A stretch of DNA of 64,000 nt from Janthinobacterium rivuli (GTDB taxonomy: Bacteria; Pseudomonadota; Gammaproteobacteria; Burkholderiales; Burkholderiaceae_D): NCBI RefSeq assembly GCF_029690045.1, contig NZ_CP121464.1, forward strand, positions 3,410,001 to 3,474,000, in the 5' to 3' direction. The position numbers and the translations under genes are program-made. Below, piece by piece: positions 7,272 to 18,911 of this stretch. The notes under the pieces are model-generated. The model ran no database searches. It saw only the letters and a program-made list of their open reading frames with translations, and had not been told where the DNA came from. Numbering within the stretch: position 1 is the stretch's first letter; each line of letters opens with the position of its first letter.

Positions 7272-10200
7272 ATGACTGAAAAATTTGCATCGCACACTTC
7301 CACTGCCGCAGATGACGGCATTTCCGCCATCGAGGCATACCTGGACAGTGCCGCCGCCGCGGCGCTGCAGCGCTTCACCGGCACGCCGGATGCCGATGTG
7401 CTCAGCGGCACCGCAGGCGCCGACTTGCTCGAAGGCCTGGCCGGCGACGATACGTATTACGTCAACGACAGCGGCGACGTGATTGTCGAGCTGGCCAATG
7501 GCGGCACCGATACCGTTTATACCAGCGTTAACTACACGGTGGCCGACAACGTTGAGAACGTGCGCCTCGCCGCCAGCGGCCTGACGGTGACGGGCAGCGC
7601 CAACACCAACAATATCTTTCATGTGAGCGTGGCCGGCGGCAATGTGCTCGACGGTGGCGGCACGGGCAACTCGGTCAATTACCTTGGCTCCAGCACAGGC
7701 GTGACGGCCACCCTGTCCGGGGCCAGTGGTCCGGTGGCGGCAGCGCCGGGCAGCGATGTGCTGGTCAATTTCGCCAGCATCGTGGGCAGCAAGTTCGACG
7801 ACGTCCTGACCGGCAATGAACTCAAGAACCTCCTGATTGGCGGCATCGGCAACGACACCTTGCGGGGCGGCAAGGGCGACGATACGCTGTTCGGCGTAGC
7901 GGGCGACGATACCTATATTTTTGCCCGCGGTGACGGCGCCGATATCATCTCCGAGGTGGTCGAGGGCGGCGGCCACAATGTCGTTTCCTTCCTGGCCGGC
8001 GTCAGCGCCGACCAGTTGTGGTTCCGCCAGGTGGGCGCGAACCTGGAAGTGAGCACCATCGGCACGAGCGACAAGATCAGCATCAACGGCTGGTTCAGCG
8101 CGGGCAGCGCGCCCCGCATCCAGGAATTCCGCACGGCCGACGGCCGCGTGCTGCTGGGCAGCGACGTGCAAAACCTGGTGCAGGCGATGGCCGCACTGCA
8201 GCCGCCACCGGCTGGCCAGCTGACTTTGCCAATCTACGCAGCCACCGTCCTGGCTCCCGTGCTGGCGCAGAACTGGCGCACGGAAGGACCGAATCAGCCC
8301 GGCAACGGCGTCTTCACTGGCACGGCGAATCCGGACATCATCAAGGGCACGGCGGGCGCCGATGTGATGGCGGGCCTGGCCGGCGACGACATTTATTACG
8401 TCAACCATGGCTACGACGTGGTGACCGAACAGCCTGGCGGCGGCCGCGACACTGTCTACACGACGGTCAGCTACACCATGGGCGCCAACATCGAAGAGGT
8501 GCACCTGGCCGCCGCGGGCGTGGGTGTGACAGGTAACGGCAGCGGCAACGTCTTTCACGTCGACGTTGCTGGCGGCAACTTGTTGTATGGCATCGGCAGC
8601 AATAATTCGGCTACTTACGCGGGTTCCAAGGCGGGCGCCACGGCGACCATCGTTCCCGTCGTCGGCGGTAGCGCGCTCTTGCCTGGCAGCGATGTGCTGG
8701 TCAATATTTCCAGCGTGACAGGCAGTGCCTATGACGACGTGCTGATCGGCAACGAACTGGCCAACACCCTGTCTGGCGGGCTCGGCAACGATACCTTGCA
8801 AGGCGGCAAGGGCGACGATGTGCTGACTGGCGGCCTGGGCGATGATACCTATGTCTTTGCGCGCGGCGACGGCGCCGACGTCATCATCGAAGCGTCCGCC
8901 GATGCCAATTACGACGCCATCGCCTTCCTGGCCGGCGTCAACATCGACCAGCTGTGGTTCCGCCAGGTGGGCGCGGACCTGGAAGTGAGCACCATCGGCA
9001 CGACGGACAAGATCACCATCCGCGCCTGGAACAAGGCTGCGCCGAACATCGAGGAATTCCGCACGGCCGCCGGCCACGTCCTGCGCGGCGCCGACGTGCA
9101 ACTGCTGGTGCAGGCGATGGCGACCCTGGCGCCGCCGCCGCTGGGCCAGCTGACCCTGCCGGCGGGCACCGCCGCCGCCCTGGCGCCCGTGCTGTCCCAG
9201 GCCTGGCACTTCAACGGCCCCACGCAGTTGACGGAGCAAACCTTTGTCGGCACGGAAAATGCCGACATCATCAAGGGCACGGCCGGCGCCGACCTGATGG
9301 AAGGCCTGGGCGGTGACGACACCTATCACGTCAACCACAGTGGCGACTTCATCGTCGAACGGGGCAATGGCGGCAGCGACACCGCGTTTACCACGGTCAA
9401 CTACACGGTGGCCGACAATGTCGAGAATGTGCGCCTCGGCGCCCCTGGCCTGACGGTGACGGGCAGCGCCTTCACCAACAACGTCTTTTTCGTCACTACC
9501 CCCGGCGGCAATGTGCTCGACGGCGGCGGTGCGGGCAACACGCTCAATTACGTCAATGCAAGCGCTGGCGCGACGGTTGCCTTCGCACCCGCAGGCACGG
9601 CCCTGGCGGCGCGTCCGGGCGTGGATGTGGCGGCCAATTTCATCGCGGTTGTCGGCAGCAAGTTCGATGACGTGTTGATCGGCAATGAACTGAAGAACAC
9701 CCTGCTGGGAGTCCTGGGCAACGATATCTTGCAAGGCGGCAAGGGCGACGACATCCTGGCTGGTGTGCTGGGCAACGACACCTATATCTTCGCCCGCGGC
9801 GACGGCGCCGACTTGATCAACGAGGCCAACGAGGCGGGCAGCCGCGATGTCGTGTCCTTCCTGGCCGGCGTCAGCGCCGAGCAGCTGTGGTTCCGCCAGG
9901 TGGGCACGGCTCTGGAAGTGAGCACCATCGGCACCAGCGACAAGATCACCGTCACCGGCTGGTACGAGAGCGCGGAGCGGCGCATCGAGGAATTCCGCAC
10001 GGCCGACGGCAAAGTCTTGCTGGGCAGCCAGGTGCAAAACCTGGTGCAGGCGATGGCTGGCCTGACGCCGCCGCCAGCCGGCCAGCTCACTCTGCCTGCC
10101 GGCACGGCCGCCATCCTGGCGCCGGTGCTGGCGCAAAACTGGCGCGCCGCTCCACAAGCGGCTGGCGCCAGCCAGGGCGGCTTCAGCGGCTGGCAAGCGG

Positions 10201-10316
10201 ATGCCGCGCAACTGGTGCAAGCGATGGCCGGCTTTGCCGTGCCGGCGGCCGCATCGGCACCGTGGTCGGCGCAAGGCGGCTCGTCCACGCAGATCCAGCT
10301 GGCGGCAGCGCATTAA
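7272..10316 (+). CDS. RTX-type calcium-binding secreted protein made of three tandem units
   Basis: A 1014-residue acidic protein built from three units beginning near residues 35, 348 and 658. Each unit carries an N-terminal RTX block (such as G-T-A-G-A-D-L-L-E-G-L-A-G-D-D), a beta-rich region, a second RTX block (G-G-x-G-N-D-T-L-x-G-G-K-G-D-D), the haemolysin-related segment around Q-L-W-F-R-Q-V-G, and a tail L-V-Q-A-M-A followed by a P-P-P / G-Q-L-T-L-P stretch. RTX nonapeptides bind calcium and fold after export. There is no signal peptide and no enzyme domain. The next three genes encode a complete type I secretion machine, so it is almost certainly its substrate. The cysteine-free, repeat-only design suggests a surface or matrix protein more than a toxin. 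Confidence 0.88.
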   Translation: MTEKFASHTSTAADDGISAIEAYLDSAAAAALQRFTGTPDADVLSGTAGADLLEGLAGDDTYYVNDSGDVIVELANGGTDTVYTSVNYTVADNVENVRLAASGLTVTGSANTNNIFHVSVAGGNVLDGGGTGNSVNYLGSSTGVTATLSGASGPVAAAPGSDVLVNFASIVGSKFDDVLTGNELKNLLIGGIGNDTLRGGKGDDTLFGVAGDDTYIFARGDGADIISEVVEGGGHNVVSFLAGVSADQLWFRQVGANLEVSTIGTSDKISINGWFSAGSAPRIQEFRTADGRVLLGSDVQNLVQAMAALQPPPAGQLTLPIYAATVLAPVLAQNWRTEGPNQPGNGVFTGTANPDIIKGTAGADVMAGLAGDDIYYVNHGYDVVTEQPGGGRDTVYTTVSYTMGANIEEVHLAAAGVGVTGNGSGNVFHVDVAGGNLLYGIGSNNSATYAGSKAGATATIVPVVGGSALLPGSDVLVNISSVTGSAYDDVLIGNELANTLSGGLGNDTLQGGKGDDVLTGGLGDDTYVFARGDGADVIIEASADANYDAIAFLAGVNIDQLWFRQVGADLEVSTIGTTDKITIRAWNKAAPNIEEFRTAAGHVLRGADVQLLVQAMATLAPPPLGQLTLPAGTAAALAPVLSQAWHFNGPTQLTEQTFVGTENADIIKGTAGADLMEGLGGDDTYHVNHSGDFIVERGNGGSDTAFTTVNYTVADNVENVRLGAPGLTVTGSAFTNNVFFVTTPGGNVLDGGGAGNTLNYVNASAGATVAFAPAGTALAARPGVDVAANFIAVVGSKFDDVLIGNELKNTLLGVLGNDILQGGKGDDILAGVLGNDTYIFARGDGADLINEANEAGSRDVVSFLAGVSAEQLWFRQVGTALEVSTIGTSDKITVTGWYESAERRIEEFRTADGKVLLGSQVQNLVQAMAGLTPPPAGQLTLPAGTAAILAPVLAQNWRAAPQAAGASQGGFSGWQADAAQLVQAMAGFAVPAAASAPWSAQGGSSTQIQLAAAH
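7374..10160 (+). repeat. Three tandem coding repeats of about 930-940 bp
   Basis: Units begin at 7374, 8313 and 9243, each opening with the F-x-G-T codons before the first RTX block. The spacing is 939 and 930 bases. Long stretches are near-identical between copies, for example the codons for W-F-R-Q-V-G and for E-V-S-T-I-G-T. A truncated fourth tail (L-V-Q-A-M-A-G-F) closes the gene. Confidence 0.85.
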
Positions 10317-10344
10317 ACCGTTGAGCAACTAGATCCACCTTCAC

Positions 10345-10381
10345 GCAGCCGGGCCGGGGTTACCAGCCACGGCCTGGCTGC
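10345..10381 (+). terminator. GC-rich hairpin between RTX substrate and exporter genes
   Basis: GCAGCC-G-GGCCG (10345-10356) pairs with CGGCC-T-GGCTGC (10370-10381): eleven Watson-Crick pairs plus a G-T, with a 13-base loop. No T-run follows. Its place between substrate and transporter genes suits a partial terminator or an mRNA 3'-end stabiliser that raises substrate expression over the machinery. Confidence 0.5.
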
Positions 10382-10406
10382 GCCATTGAATTTCTGATAT
10401 TGCCCG

Positions 10407-12586
<2,180 letters not shown>

Positions 12587-12590
<4 letters not shown>

Positions 12591-13930
12591 GCGCCGGCCA
12601 CCGCCTGGCCGCGTATGGCGAGCTGTTGCAACGCTACGCCCAGGTGCTGCGGCACAGCTGGCGTAACCGCGCCGCCTTGAGCGGCCCCGTGCTCAGCGAA
12701 GACGAGGCGGCCTTTTTGCCGGCCGCGCTGGCGCTGCAGGAGCGGCCCGTGTCGCCGTCCTTGCGCCTGACGGCCCGGGTGCTGATGCTGCTGGTTGCCT
12801 GCGTGCTGCTGTGGGCGGTCTTCGGCCAGGTCGACATCATCGTCAACGCGGCCGGCAAAATCATTCCGTCCGGCAACACCAAGACCATCGCTTCCGTCGA
12901 TGTGGCGGCCGTGCGCGCCCTGCATGTGCGCGAGGGGCAAGCCGTGCAGGCGGGCCAGCTGCTGGTGGAACTCGACAGCCGCGGCCCGGATGCCGAGCGC
13001 GACAAGGCCGCCGGCGACGCCGTGGCGGCCGCGCTGCAAATGGCCCGCTCGCGCGCGCTGATCGCCGCCGTCGACAGCTTGGCGCTGCCAAGGCTGGCGG
13101 CGCCCGACGGTGCGTCTGTCGCCCAGCGCGAGGAAGCGCAGGGCCACCTCGACGGCCAGTATGCGAGTTTCCGCGCCAGGCTCGCGCTTCTCGATGGCGA
13201 AATCGCCCGCTACGCCCAGGCGCTGCCATTGGCCGCGCAGCGCGCCGGCGACTACAAGGCGCTGCTGGCCACGCGCGACGTGGCCGAACACGCGTGGCTG
13301 GAAAAGGAACAGGCGCGCATCGACCTGGCCGGCCAGCTGGCGTCGGCCCGCAGCGAGCGCGCGGCCCTGGTGGCGCAAACGCGCAAGGATGCCTACGACG
13401 CGCTGACGGAAGGGGCCAGGGTGGTGGCGGCCAGCGACCAGGATGCGCGCCGCGCCGGCGCCCGCGGCAGCTTGCTGCGCCTGACGGCGCCCGTCGATGG
13501 CACGGTGCAGCAACTCAAGCTGCATACGGTGGGTGGCGTGGTGCCGGCCGCGCAGGCGCTGATGCAGATCGTGCCGCGCCAGGGCAGGCTGGAAATCGAC
13601 GCCGTGCTGGAAAACCGCGACGTCGGCTTCGTGCAGGAAGGGCAGATGGTCGCCATCAAGGTCGACGCCTTCGACTACACCAAGTATGGCACCGTGCCCG
13701 CCGTCGTCAGCAGCGTCTCGCGCGACGCCGTCGAGGATGAAAAAAAGGGTCCCGTGTATGCCGTCAGGATCACGCTGCAGCAGCCATCCATCGTCATCGA
13801 CGGCAGATTGGTGCCGCTGTCGGCCGGCATGGCCGTGCGCGCGGAAATCCGCACGGGGACGAGGCGGGTGATCGAATACGTGCTCTCGCCGCTGGTGCAG
13901 CACCAGAAGGAGGCGCTGCATGAACGCTAG
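12587..13930 (+). CDS. Type I secretion periplasmic adaptor (HlyD family)
   Basis: A 447-residue membrane fusion protein with a short cytoplasmic N-terminus, one membrane helix near residues 62-85, then lipoyl/beta-barrel halves flanking a helical hairpin. The lipoyl half-motif V-R-E-G-Q-A-V-Q-A-G-Q-L-L follows the helix, and the C-terminal half contains G-M-A-V-R-A-E-I. It links the ABC exporter to the outer-membrane channel. The start is a GTG that overlaps the exporter stop in GTGA, with AGGGG upstream. Confidence 0.93.
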
Positions 13931-15305
13931 ATGCCGCGCCATGGCCGCCATCGCCATCGCCGCCAGCTTGCTGCTGGCCAGTGCTGCGGCGCAGGCGCAA
14001 TCGCCGGGCGGGCTCGATGCCGCGCCATGCCCGTCCGCGTATGAGGCTGGTGTGCTGCTGACCGTGCCATTGACCTTGCCGGCGGCCGTCGACCTGGCCC
14101 TGTGCCGCAACGCGCAGGTGCACGGCGCCTGGGCCGGCATCCGGCTGCAGGCGGCCGGCCTGGGCGAGGCAAAGGCCGCCTTTTTGCCGACCCTGAATGC
14201 GGGCCTGAGCCGGGTGCACGACCGCACGGCTTATCCGGGCGCCAGCACGCCTTCCGGCAGCTTGAACAGCAATACGGGTTCGCTGAATCTGTCCTGGCGT
14301 TTGTTCGACTTTGGCGGGCGCGCGGCGGGCCAGCGTTCGGCGCAAGCCTTGCTGGACGCGGCCCTGGCCAACCGCGACGCCGTGCTGCAAAAGACGCTGG
14401 CGGCCACCGTCAGCGCGTATTTCGAGGCGCAGACGGCGCGGGCAAATGTGCGCATGCGCCAGGACTACGCGGCCCTGGCGAATGAAACGGTGCTGGCCAC
14501 GCAGCGCCGCGCCCAGCGGGGCCTCGGCTCGCTCAGCGACACCCTGCAGGCGACCAGCGCGCTGGCCAAGGCGGCCCTGGGCGCCAGCCGCGCCGATGGC
14601 GAGTTCCAGAAGGCGCGCGCCGTGCTCGTCTATACGCTGGGCTTGCCGGCGGAGGCGGGCGTGGTCCTGGACGACGATGCGGATGCCCCGGTGGCGGGCT
14701 TGAGCGAAGATTTGCACACCTGGCTGGCGCTGGCCCAGGCGCGGCACCCGGCCATCGTGGCCGCGCAGGCGCAGCTGGCGGCCGCGCGCGAACGGGTGGC
14801 CGTGACCGAGTCGGAAGGCCGTCCCAGCATCGACCTGACGGCCAATATCTACCAGAACGGCCGCCCCAACCAGGGCTTGTCCGCCGCCTCCACGCGCGAA
14901 ACCCTGGTGGGCATCGCATTGAACATTCCCCTGTTCGACGGTTTTGCGCGCCATTACAAGGTGCGCGGCGCCTTGGCGCAGGCCGGGCAAAGGGAAGCGG
15001 AAGCCGAGGAAGTGCAGCAGCAGACCCTGATGGAGCTGGTGAAAACGCATGCGGAGGCGAGCACGGCCTTGGCCAACCTGGCCGCCTCGCAAACGTGGCT
15101 GGACGCGGCGCGCGATGCCCAGGCCAGCGTGCAGCGCAAGTTCGGTCTGGGCGCGGCCGATATCCTGGAAATGCTGAACACGCAGTCGGCGCTGCTCGAG
15201 GCGCAGCAGGAGCGCATTCGTTGCCAGGCGGAATGGCGCTCGGCCCGGTTGCGCCTGCTTGCCAGCGCCGGCGTGCTGGGGCGCGAGGCTATTCCTGGAC
15301 GGTAA
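13920..15305 (+). CDS. Type I secretion outer-membrane channel (TolC family)
   Basis: A 461-residue protein with a Sec signal peptide (cleavage near A-A-A-Q-A-Q at about residue 27) and two outer membrane efflux protein repeats of coiled-coil helices and strands, the TolC layout. Typical segments are N-L-S-W-R-L-F-D-F-G-G-R in the first half and N-I-P-L-F-D-G-F in the second. It completes the tripartite secretion path. The ATG lies 11 bases inside the end of the adaptor gene, which indicates translational coupling and one operon. Confidence 0.93.
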   Translation: MNARCRAMAAIAIAASLLLASAAAQAQSPGGLDAAPCPSAYEAGVLLTVPLTLPAAVDLALCRNAQVHGAWAGIRLQAAGLGEAKAAFLPTLNAGLSRVHDRTAYPGASTPSGSLNSNTGSLNLSWRLFDFGGRAAGQRSAQALLDAALANRDAVLQKTLAATVSAYFEAQTARANVRMRQDYAALANETVLATQRRAQRGLGSLSDTLQATSALAKAALGASRADGEFQKARAVLVYTLGLPAEAGVVLDDDADAPVAGLSEDLHTWLALAQARHPAIVAAQAQLAAARERVAVTESEGRPSIDLTANIYQNGRPNQGLSAASTRETLVGIALNIPLFDGFARHYKVRGALAQAGQREAEAEEVQQQTLMELVKTHAEASTALANLAASQTWLDAARDAQASVQRKFGLGAADILEMLNTQSALLEAQQERIRCQAEWRSARLRLLASAGVLGREAIPGR

Positions 15306-15318
15306 TGCACTCAAAACA

Positions 15319-15335
15319 GGCGCGTTCCGCGCGCC
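15319..15335 (+). terminator. Hairpin after the secretion operon
   Basis: GGCGCG-TTCCG-CGCGCC forms a perfect 6-bp GC stem 14 bases after the TolC-type gene. It lacks a T-run, so it may be a weak terminator or a 3'-end stabiliser. Confidence 0.35.
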
Positions 15336-15397
15336 ATGCCGGCGCGATTGTGACTATATTAGAGACGCCAATCCACACACCGGACCAGGGAGACATC

Positions 15398-15895
15398 ATG
15401 CACAGCGTACAAAAGATTACCCCGTGTTTATGGTTCAACGGCAACGCCGAGGCGGCGGCCCGGTTTTATACGGAAATATTTCCCAATTCGAAAATCGGCC
15501 AGATCCTGCGCTACGGCGAGGAGGGCAGGGAAATCCACGGCCAGGAGCCGGGCAGCGTGTTGACGGTGGCGTTCGAACTGGACGGCCAGACGTTTACGGG
15601 GCTGAACGGCGGCCCCCTGTTCCAGTTTTCCGAAGCTATCTCGTTCCAGGTCAATTGCGAAACCCAGGACGAGGTCGATCACTATTGGAACCTGCTGTCC
15701 GAAGGTGGGCCGCCGGAAGCGCAGCAATGCAGCTGGCTCAAGGACAAGTTCGGCGTGTCCTGGCAAATCGTGCCCACCCTCATGATCAAGCTGCTGACCG
15801 ACCCTGACCCCGTCAAGGCCCAGCGCGTGATGAAAGCCATGATGGGCATGAAAAAAATCAACATTGACGAGATCAAGCGGGCGTACGCGGGTTAG
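15398..15895 (+). CDS. VOC-family protein, PhnB/3-demethylubiquinone-methyltransferase-like
   Basis: A 165-residue single-domain protein of the vicinal oxygen chelate superfamily. It opens with I-T-P-C-L-W-F-N-G-N-A-E-A-A-A-R-F-Y and contains D-x-x-W-Q-I-V-P, typical of the PhnB-like group once annotated as 3-demethylubiquinone methyltransferase. The enzymatic role of this group is not established. The ATG at 15398 is preceded by a good GGGAG; the open frame upstream overlaps the end of the TolC gene and is not used. TATATT at 15355 is a possible -10. Confidence 0.8.
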   Translation: MHSVQKITPCLWFNGNAEAAARFYTEIFPNSKIGQILRYGEEGREIHGQEPGSVLTVAFELDGQTFTGLNGGPLFQFSEAISFQVNCETQDEVDHYWNLLSEGGPPEAQQCSWLKDKFGVSWQIVPTLMIKLLTDPDPVKAQRVMKAMMGMKKINIDEIKRAYAG

Positions 15896-15954
15896 CGGGG
15901 CGGGTGGTCGCCGCACGCCAGCGGCTCGCCCTGTCCAAGAGGGCCGGCATTTGC

Positions 15955-15960
15955 TATAGT
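15955..15960 (+). promoter_or_regulatory. Candidate -10 element of purT
   Basis: TATAGT lies 35 bases before the purT ATG. No clear -35 hexamer or PurR-type operator was recognised. Confidence 0.4.
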
Positions 15961-15995
15961 CCCAGCCATCTTTCCATCCGCTTACAGACACTGCC

Positions 15996-17225
15996 ATGAC
16001 CACTAGCACCAGCAGCACCATCGCGCCCCGCACCTTCGGCACGCCCCTGTCTTCCACCGCCATCAAGGTCATGCTGCTCGGTTCCGGTGAGCTGGGCAAG
16101 GAAGTGATCATATCGCTGCAGCGCCTGGGCGTGGAAGTGATCGCCGTCGACCGCTATCCAAATGCGCCGGGCCACCCGGTGGCACACCGCTCGCACGTGA
16201 TCGACATGAGCGACGGCGTGGCGCTGGCCGCCCTGATAGCCCTGGAAAAGCCGGACTTGATCGTGCCGGAAATCGAAGCCATCGCCACCGACACCCTGGC
16301 GGCGCTGGAGGCGGCCGGGCAAATCACGTGCATCCCGAACGCGCGCGCGGCCGTGCTGACGATGAACCGCGAAGGCATCCGCACCCTGGCGGCCGAAACC
16401 CTGGGTGTGGCCACGTCGCCATACCGCTTCGCCAGCAGCCTGCAGGAGTTGCAGGCCGCTTGCGAGGAGATCGGCTTCCCATGCGTCGTGAAACCCGTGA
16501 TGTCGTCGTCGGGCAAGGGTCAGTCCAAGCTCGATAGCGCCGCTGACGTCGACGCGGCATGGGCGTACGCGGCCAGCGGCAGCCGGGTCGATACGGGCCG
16601 GGTCATCGTCGAAGGTTTCATCGACTTCGATTACGAAATCACCTTGCTGACGGTGCGTTTTGTTGCCGCTTCGGGACAGATTGAAACGCAGTTCTGCGAA
16701 CCGATCGGCCACTTGCAGGTGCATGGCGACTACGTGGAATCGTGGCAGCCGGCCCGCATGGCGCCACTGGCCTTGGAGCGGTCGCGCGACATCGCGCGCA
16801 AGGTGACGGACAACCTGGGCGGCCTGGGCCTGTTCGGCGTGGAGCTGTTCGTCAAGGACGACATGGTGTGGTTCTCGGAAGTGAGCCCCCGTCCGCACGA
16901 CACGGGCATGGTCACCATGGCCAGCCAGGTGCAGAGCGAATTCGAGCTGCACGCGAAAGCCATCCTTGGCTTGCCCGTCAACGTGGCCCTGCGTTCGCCC
17001 GGCGCCTCGGCCGTCATCTACGGCCAGCTGGAAGCGAAAGGCATCGCCTTCGAAGGCGTGGCCGACGCCTTGAGCGTGCCGGGCGCGGACTTGCGCCTGT
17101 TCGGCAAGCCTGAATCGTTCGCCCGCCGCCGCATGGGCGTGGCGCTGGCCACGGCTGACGATATCGACACAGCACGCGCGCGCGCCGTGCTGGCCGCGTC
17201 CAAGGTCAAACCGGTGGTGCGCTGA
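15996..17225 (+). CDS. purT: Formate-dependent phosphoribosylglycinamide formyltransferase
   Basis: A 409-residue ATP-grasp enzyme that makes formyl-GAR from GAR, formate and ATP in purine synthesis. The N-terminal fold begins with [13 protein letters not shown], the PurT signature, followed by the A-V-D-R-Y-x-x-A-P nucleotide loop. The ATP-grasp part contains [12 protein letters not shown] and the metal site [13 protein letters not shown]. Length and motif order match the E. coli enzyme, with a short N-terminal extension. The stop overlaps the next ATG by one base (TGATG). Confidence 0.96.
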   Translation: MTTSTSSTIAPRTFGTPLSSTAIKVMLLGSGELGKEVIISLQRLGVEVIAVDRYPNAPGHPVAHRSHVIDMSDGVALAALIALEKPDLIVPEIEAIATDTLAALEAAGQITCIPNARAAVLTMNREGIRTLAAETLGVATSPYRFASSLQELQAACEEIGFPCVVKPVMSSSGKGQSKLDSAADVDAAWAYAASGSRVDTGRVIVEGFIDFDYEITLLTVRFVAASGQIETQFCEPIGHLQVHGDYVESWQPARMAPLALERSRDIARKVTDNLGGLGLFGVELFVKDDMVWFSEVSPRPHDTGMVTMASQVQSEFELHAKAILGLPVNVALRSPGASAVIYGQLEAKGIAFEGVADALSVPGADLRLFGKPESFARRRMGVALATADDIDTARARAVLAASKVKPVVR

Positions 17226-17662
17226 TGGCAGAGGCCAGCCTGCCGCAGGCCGACGCCGGCGGCGAGGACATCAAGCGCAAGCTGCGCGGCCACATCGCGC
17301 GGCGCAACCTGGCCGGCGCCGCCAACGACTGCAAGTGGAACGAACTGCTGGCCTTCATGCGCGGACGCACCGACTGGGCGCCGTCATACCGCTACGGCTC
17401 CGTCACCGGCTATGTCTCGCGCTGGGATACGGAATGGGATTACCACCCGCCGTTCCCGTTCATGGGTGTGGAGTGGCTGGACATCAGCCTGTATTCGGAA
17501 GAACACGTGGCCATGCTGCTGCCGAAGAAAATCATCGATCACGGCGTGTGGATCGTGCCGGAACTCGAACGCATTGGCTTTGATTTCGAAGTGCGGGGTC
17601 GGGTGGCGCGCATCTGGGCTTATCTGCCCCGTTCCTATCACGATTTTCCACCCACTGACTAG
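17225..17662 (+). CDS. DUF6678-like small protein
   Basis: A 145-residue soluble protein. Its core K-W-N-E-L-L-x-F-M, G-Y-V-S-R-W-D-x-E-W-D-Y-H and V-E-W-L-D-I matches, from memory, the DUF6678 pattern of a KWNE motif, an aromatic W-D-x-E-W and an EWL strand. Function is unknown. It starts inside the stop of purT and is followed after 9 bases by the next gene, so it is probably co-transcribed with both. Confidence 0.55.
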   Translation: MAEASLPQADAGGEDIKRKLRGHIARRNLAGAANDCKWNELLAFMRGRTDWAPSYRYGSVTGYVSRWDTEWDYHPPFPFMGVEWLDISLYSEEHVAMLLPKKIIDHGVWIVPELERIGFDFEVRGRVARIWAYLPRSYHDFPPTD

Positions 17663-17671
17663 AGTAATCGC

Positions 17672-18409
17672 ATGCCTGAAAACCTTATCCCCCAAGTACC
17701 GCAACCGGACGACGCCGTCGTCGGCAAGGAAGCGGGCGCGCAGATGCTGGCCACGGCCTGCGCCGCGCGCGACGCCTTTTATGCCACCCTGGGCGCCATG
17801 GACGCCGACGTGCTGGCGCCGCTGGTCAATCCGGCCTTCATGGGAGGCCCGCGCTGGCCCTCGTTGCGCCAGGCCTGGCGGGTGATCCGCCGGCCTGACT
17901 CGATTCTCATCGCCAGCGATGGCTTGAGCGACCCGTTCGAGGATGACGACGACGTGTTCGTGCCGCGCGGCCATTTGCTGGAAGTGTGCATCGAGGCGCC
18001 GTTGTCCGCCTTCGATGGCGATCCCGTGCAGGCATCGTGGCTCTTCGACCTCGTTTACCAGGTCAGCCAGAACGTGGCCGATCACGGCTCCATCGATTTG
18101 CTGGTGCAGCGCCACGGCAGCGTGTCGATGGTGCTCGACTTGCAAGATGCACCAAACGGGCTGGAAGACGAAAACGAACAGGTGGGCGTGCTGCTGGCCC
18201 AGGGCGCAAGCACCATTCCTCCATCGTTCGACACGCCGTATGGCGAAGTGATGCTGCTCACTCTTACCGTGCTGCAGCCGGCCGAACTGGCGTACATCAG
18301 CGAAGCGGAAGACAAGGCGCAGTCGCGGCGTGACCTGGCCGCCGCGCTGGCCGCGTCGCCGACCGGGCATTGGAGCGTGGCCGCGCGGCCTAGTGTTATT
18401 TTCACTTAA
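17672..18409 (+). CDS. Suppressor-of-fused (SUFU)-like domain protein
   Basis: A 245-residue soluble acidic protein. Segments resembling the SUFU domain are S-D-G-L-S-D-P-F, L-L-E-V-C-I-E-A-P, the late L-L-T-L-T-V-L-Q-P-A-E-L-A-Y-I, and a C-terminal H-W-S-V-A-A-R-P-S-V. Bacterial SUFU domains are often immunity-type or binding proteins; no toxin gene lies next to it here. It follows the DUF6678-like gene closely and ends at the border of the AT-rich island. The family call is moderate and function is inferred only. Confidence 0.5.
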   Translation: MPENLIPQVPQPDDAVVGKEAGAQMLATACAARDAFYATLGAMDADVLAPLVNPAFMGGPRWPSLRQAWRVIRRPDSILIASDGLSDPFEDDDDVFVPRGHLLEVCIEAPLSAFDGDPVQASWLFDLVYQVSQNVADHGSIDLLVQRHGSVSMVLDLQDAPNGLEDENEQVGVLLAQGASTIPPSFDTPYGEVMLLTLTVLQPAELAYISEAEDKAQSRRDLAAALAASPTGHWSVAARPSVIFT

Positions 18410-18911
18410 AGTTGGTTTAACTGCAGAAAATAATATACATCAATGCAATACATCCGCCAGATAGGGGCGCAGGGAATTGTTTACATTCCAAGCTCACCGA
18501 AAAAAACATCATAGTCGTTTAAAATTTTAAAAAGTTTTCAAAAATGCTATTTAAAAGTGGTATAGTGATTTTTAAATTTCAAATATTTTCTCCTGAGCAT
18601 AAAATCTTTCATTTGGTAAAAATATCTTATTTGCTCTAGTGGATGTAAATATTTCCAATGATGGAGTAATGCACTGCTTTTACGTGAATAATTAAGTATT
18701 TTTAAATGTTTTCATTTTAATAATTTTAATAGCTGCATAATTAATGAGGTTTTAATGCAATGCTTATCGAATAATGTGGGTATTTTTAGATCAATTCAAT
18801 TTATTTGATATTTAAAATAATTTCCTATTTTGATGGCGCGTCGAAGTGATGGCTTCGAAATTCTTGCGCGACTTTATTTGTGATTGAAAAATACTTTCCT
18901 AGGAGGCGGTA
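18410..18911. other. AT-rich non-coding stretch ahead of the NACHT gene
   Basis: About 500 bases of strikingly AT-rich DNA, marking the left edge of a foreign island. No protein gene of normal length is seen. A 16-codon frame (ATG 18833, stop 18881) lies in a short GC-richer patch that also forms a hairpin: CGCG (18837-18840) and TCGAAG (18841-18846) pair with CTTCGA (18853-18858) and CGCG (18867-18870). The ribosome site AGGAGG at 18900 sits just downstream. The region probably holds the NACHT gene promoter. Confidence 0.5.

Noticed and set aside
7251..10328. A 1025-codon open frame on the minus strand across the RTX gene
   Set aside because: It is the antisense of a GC-rich repetitive gene; the plus frame has RTX motifs and a matching secretion operon, the minus frame has none.
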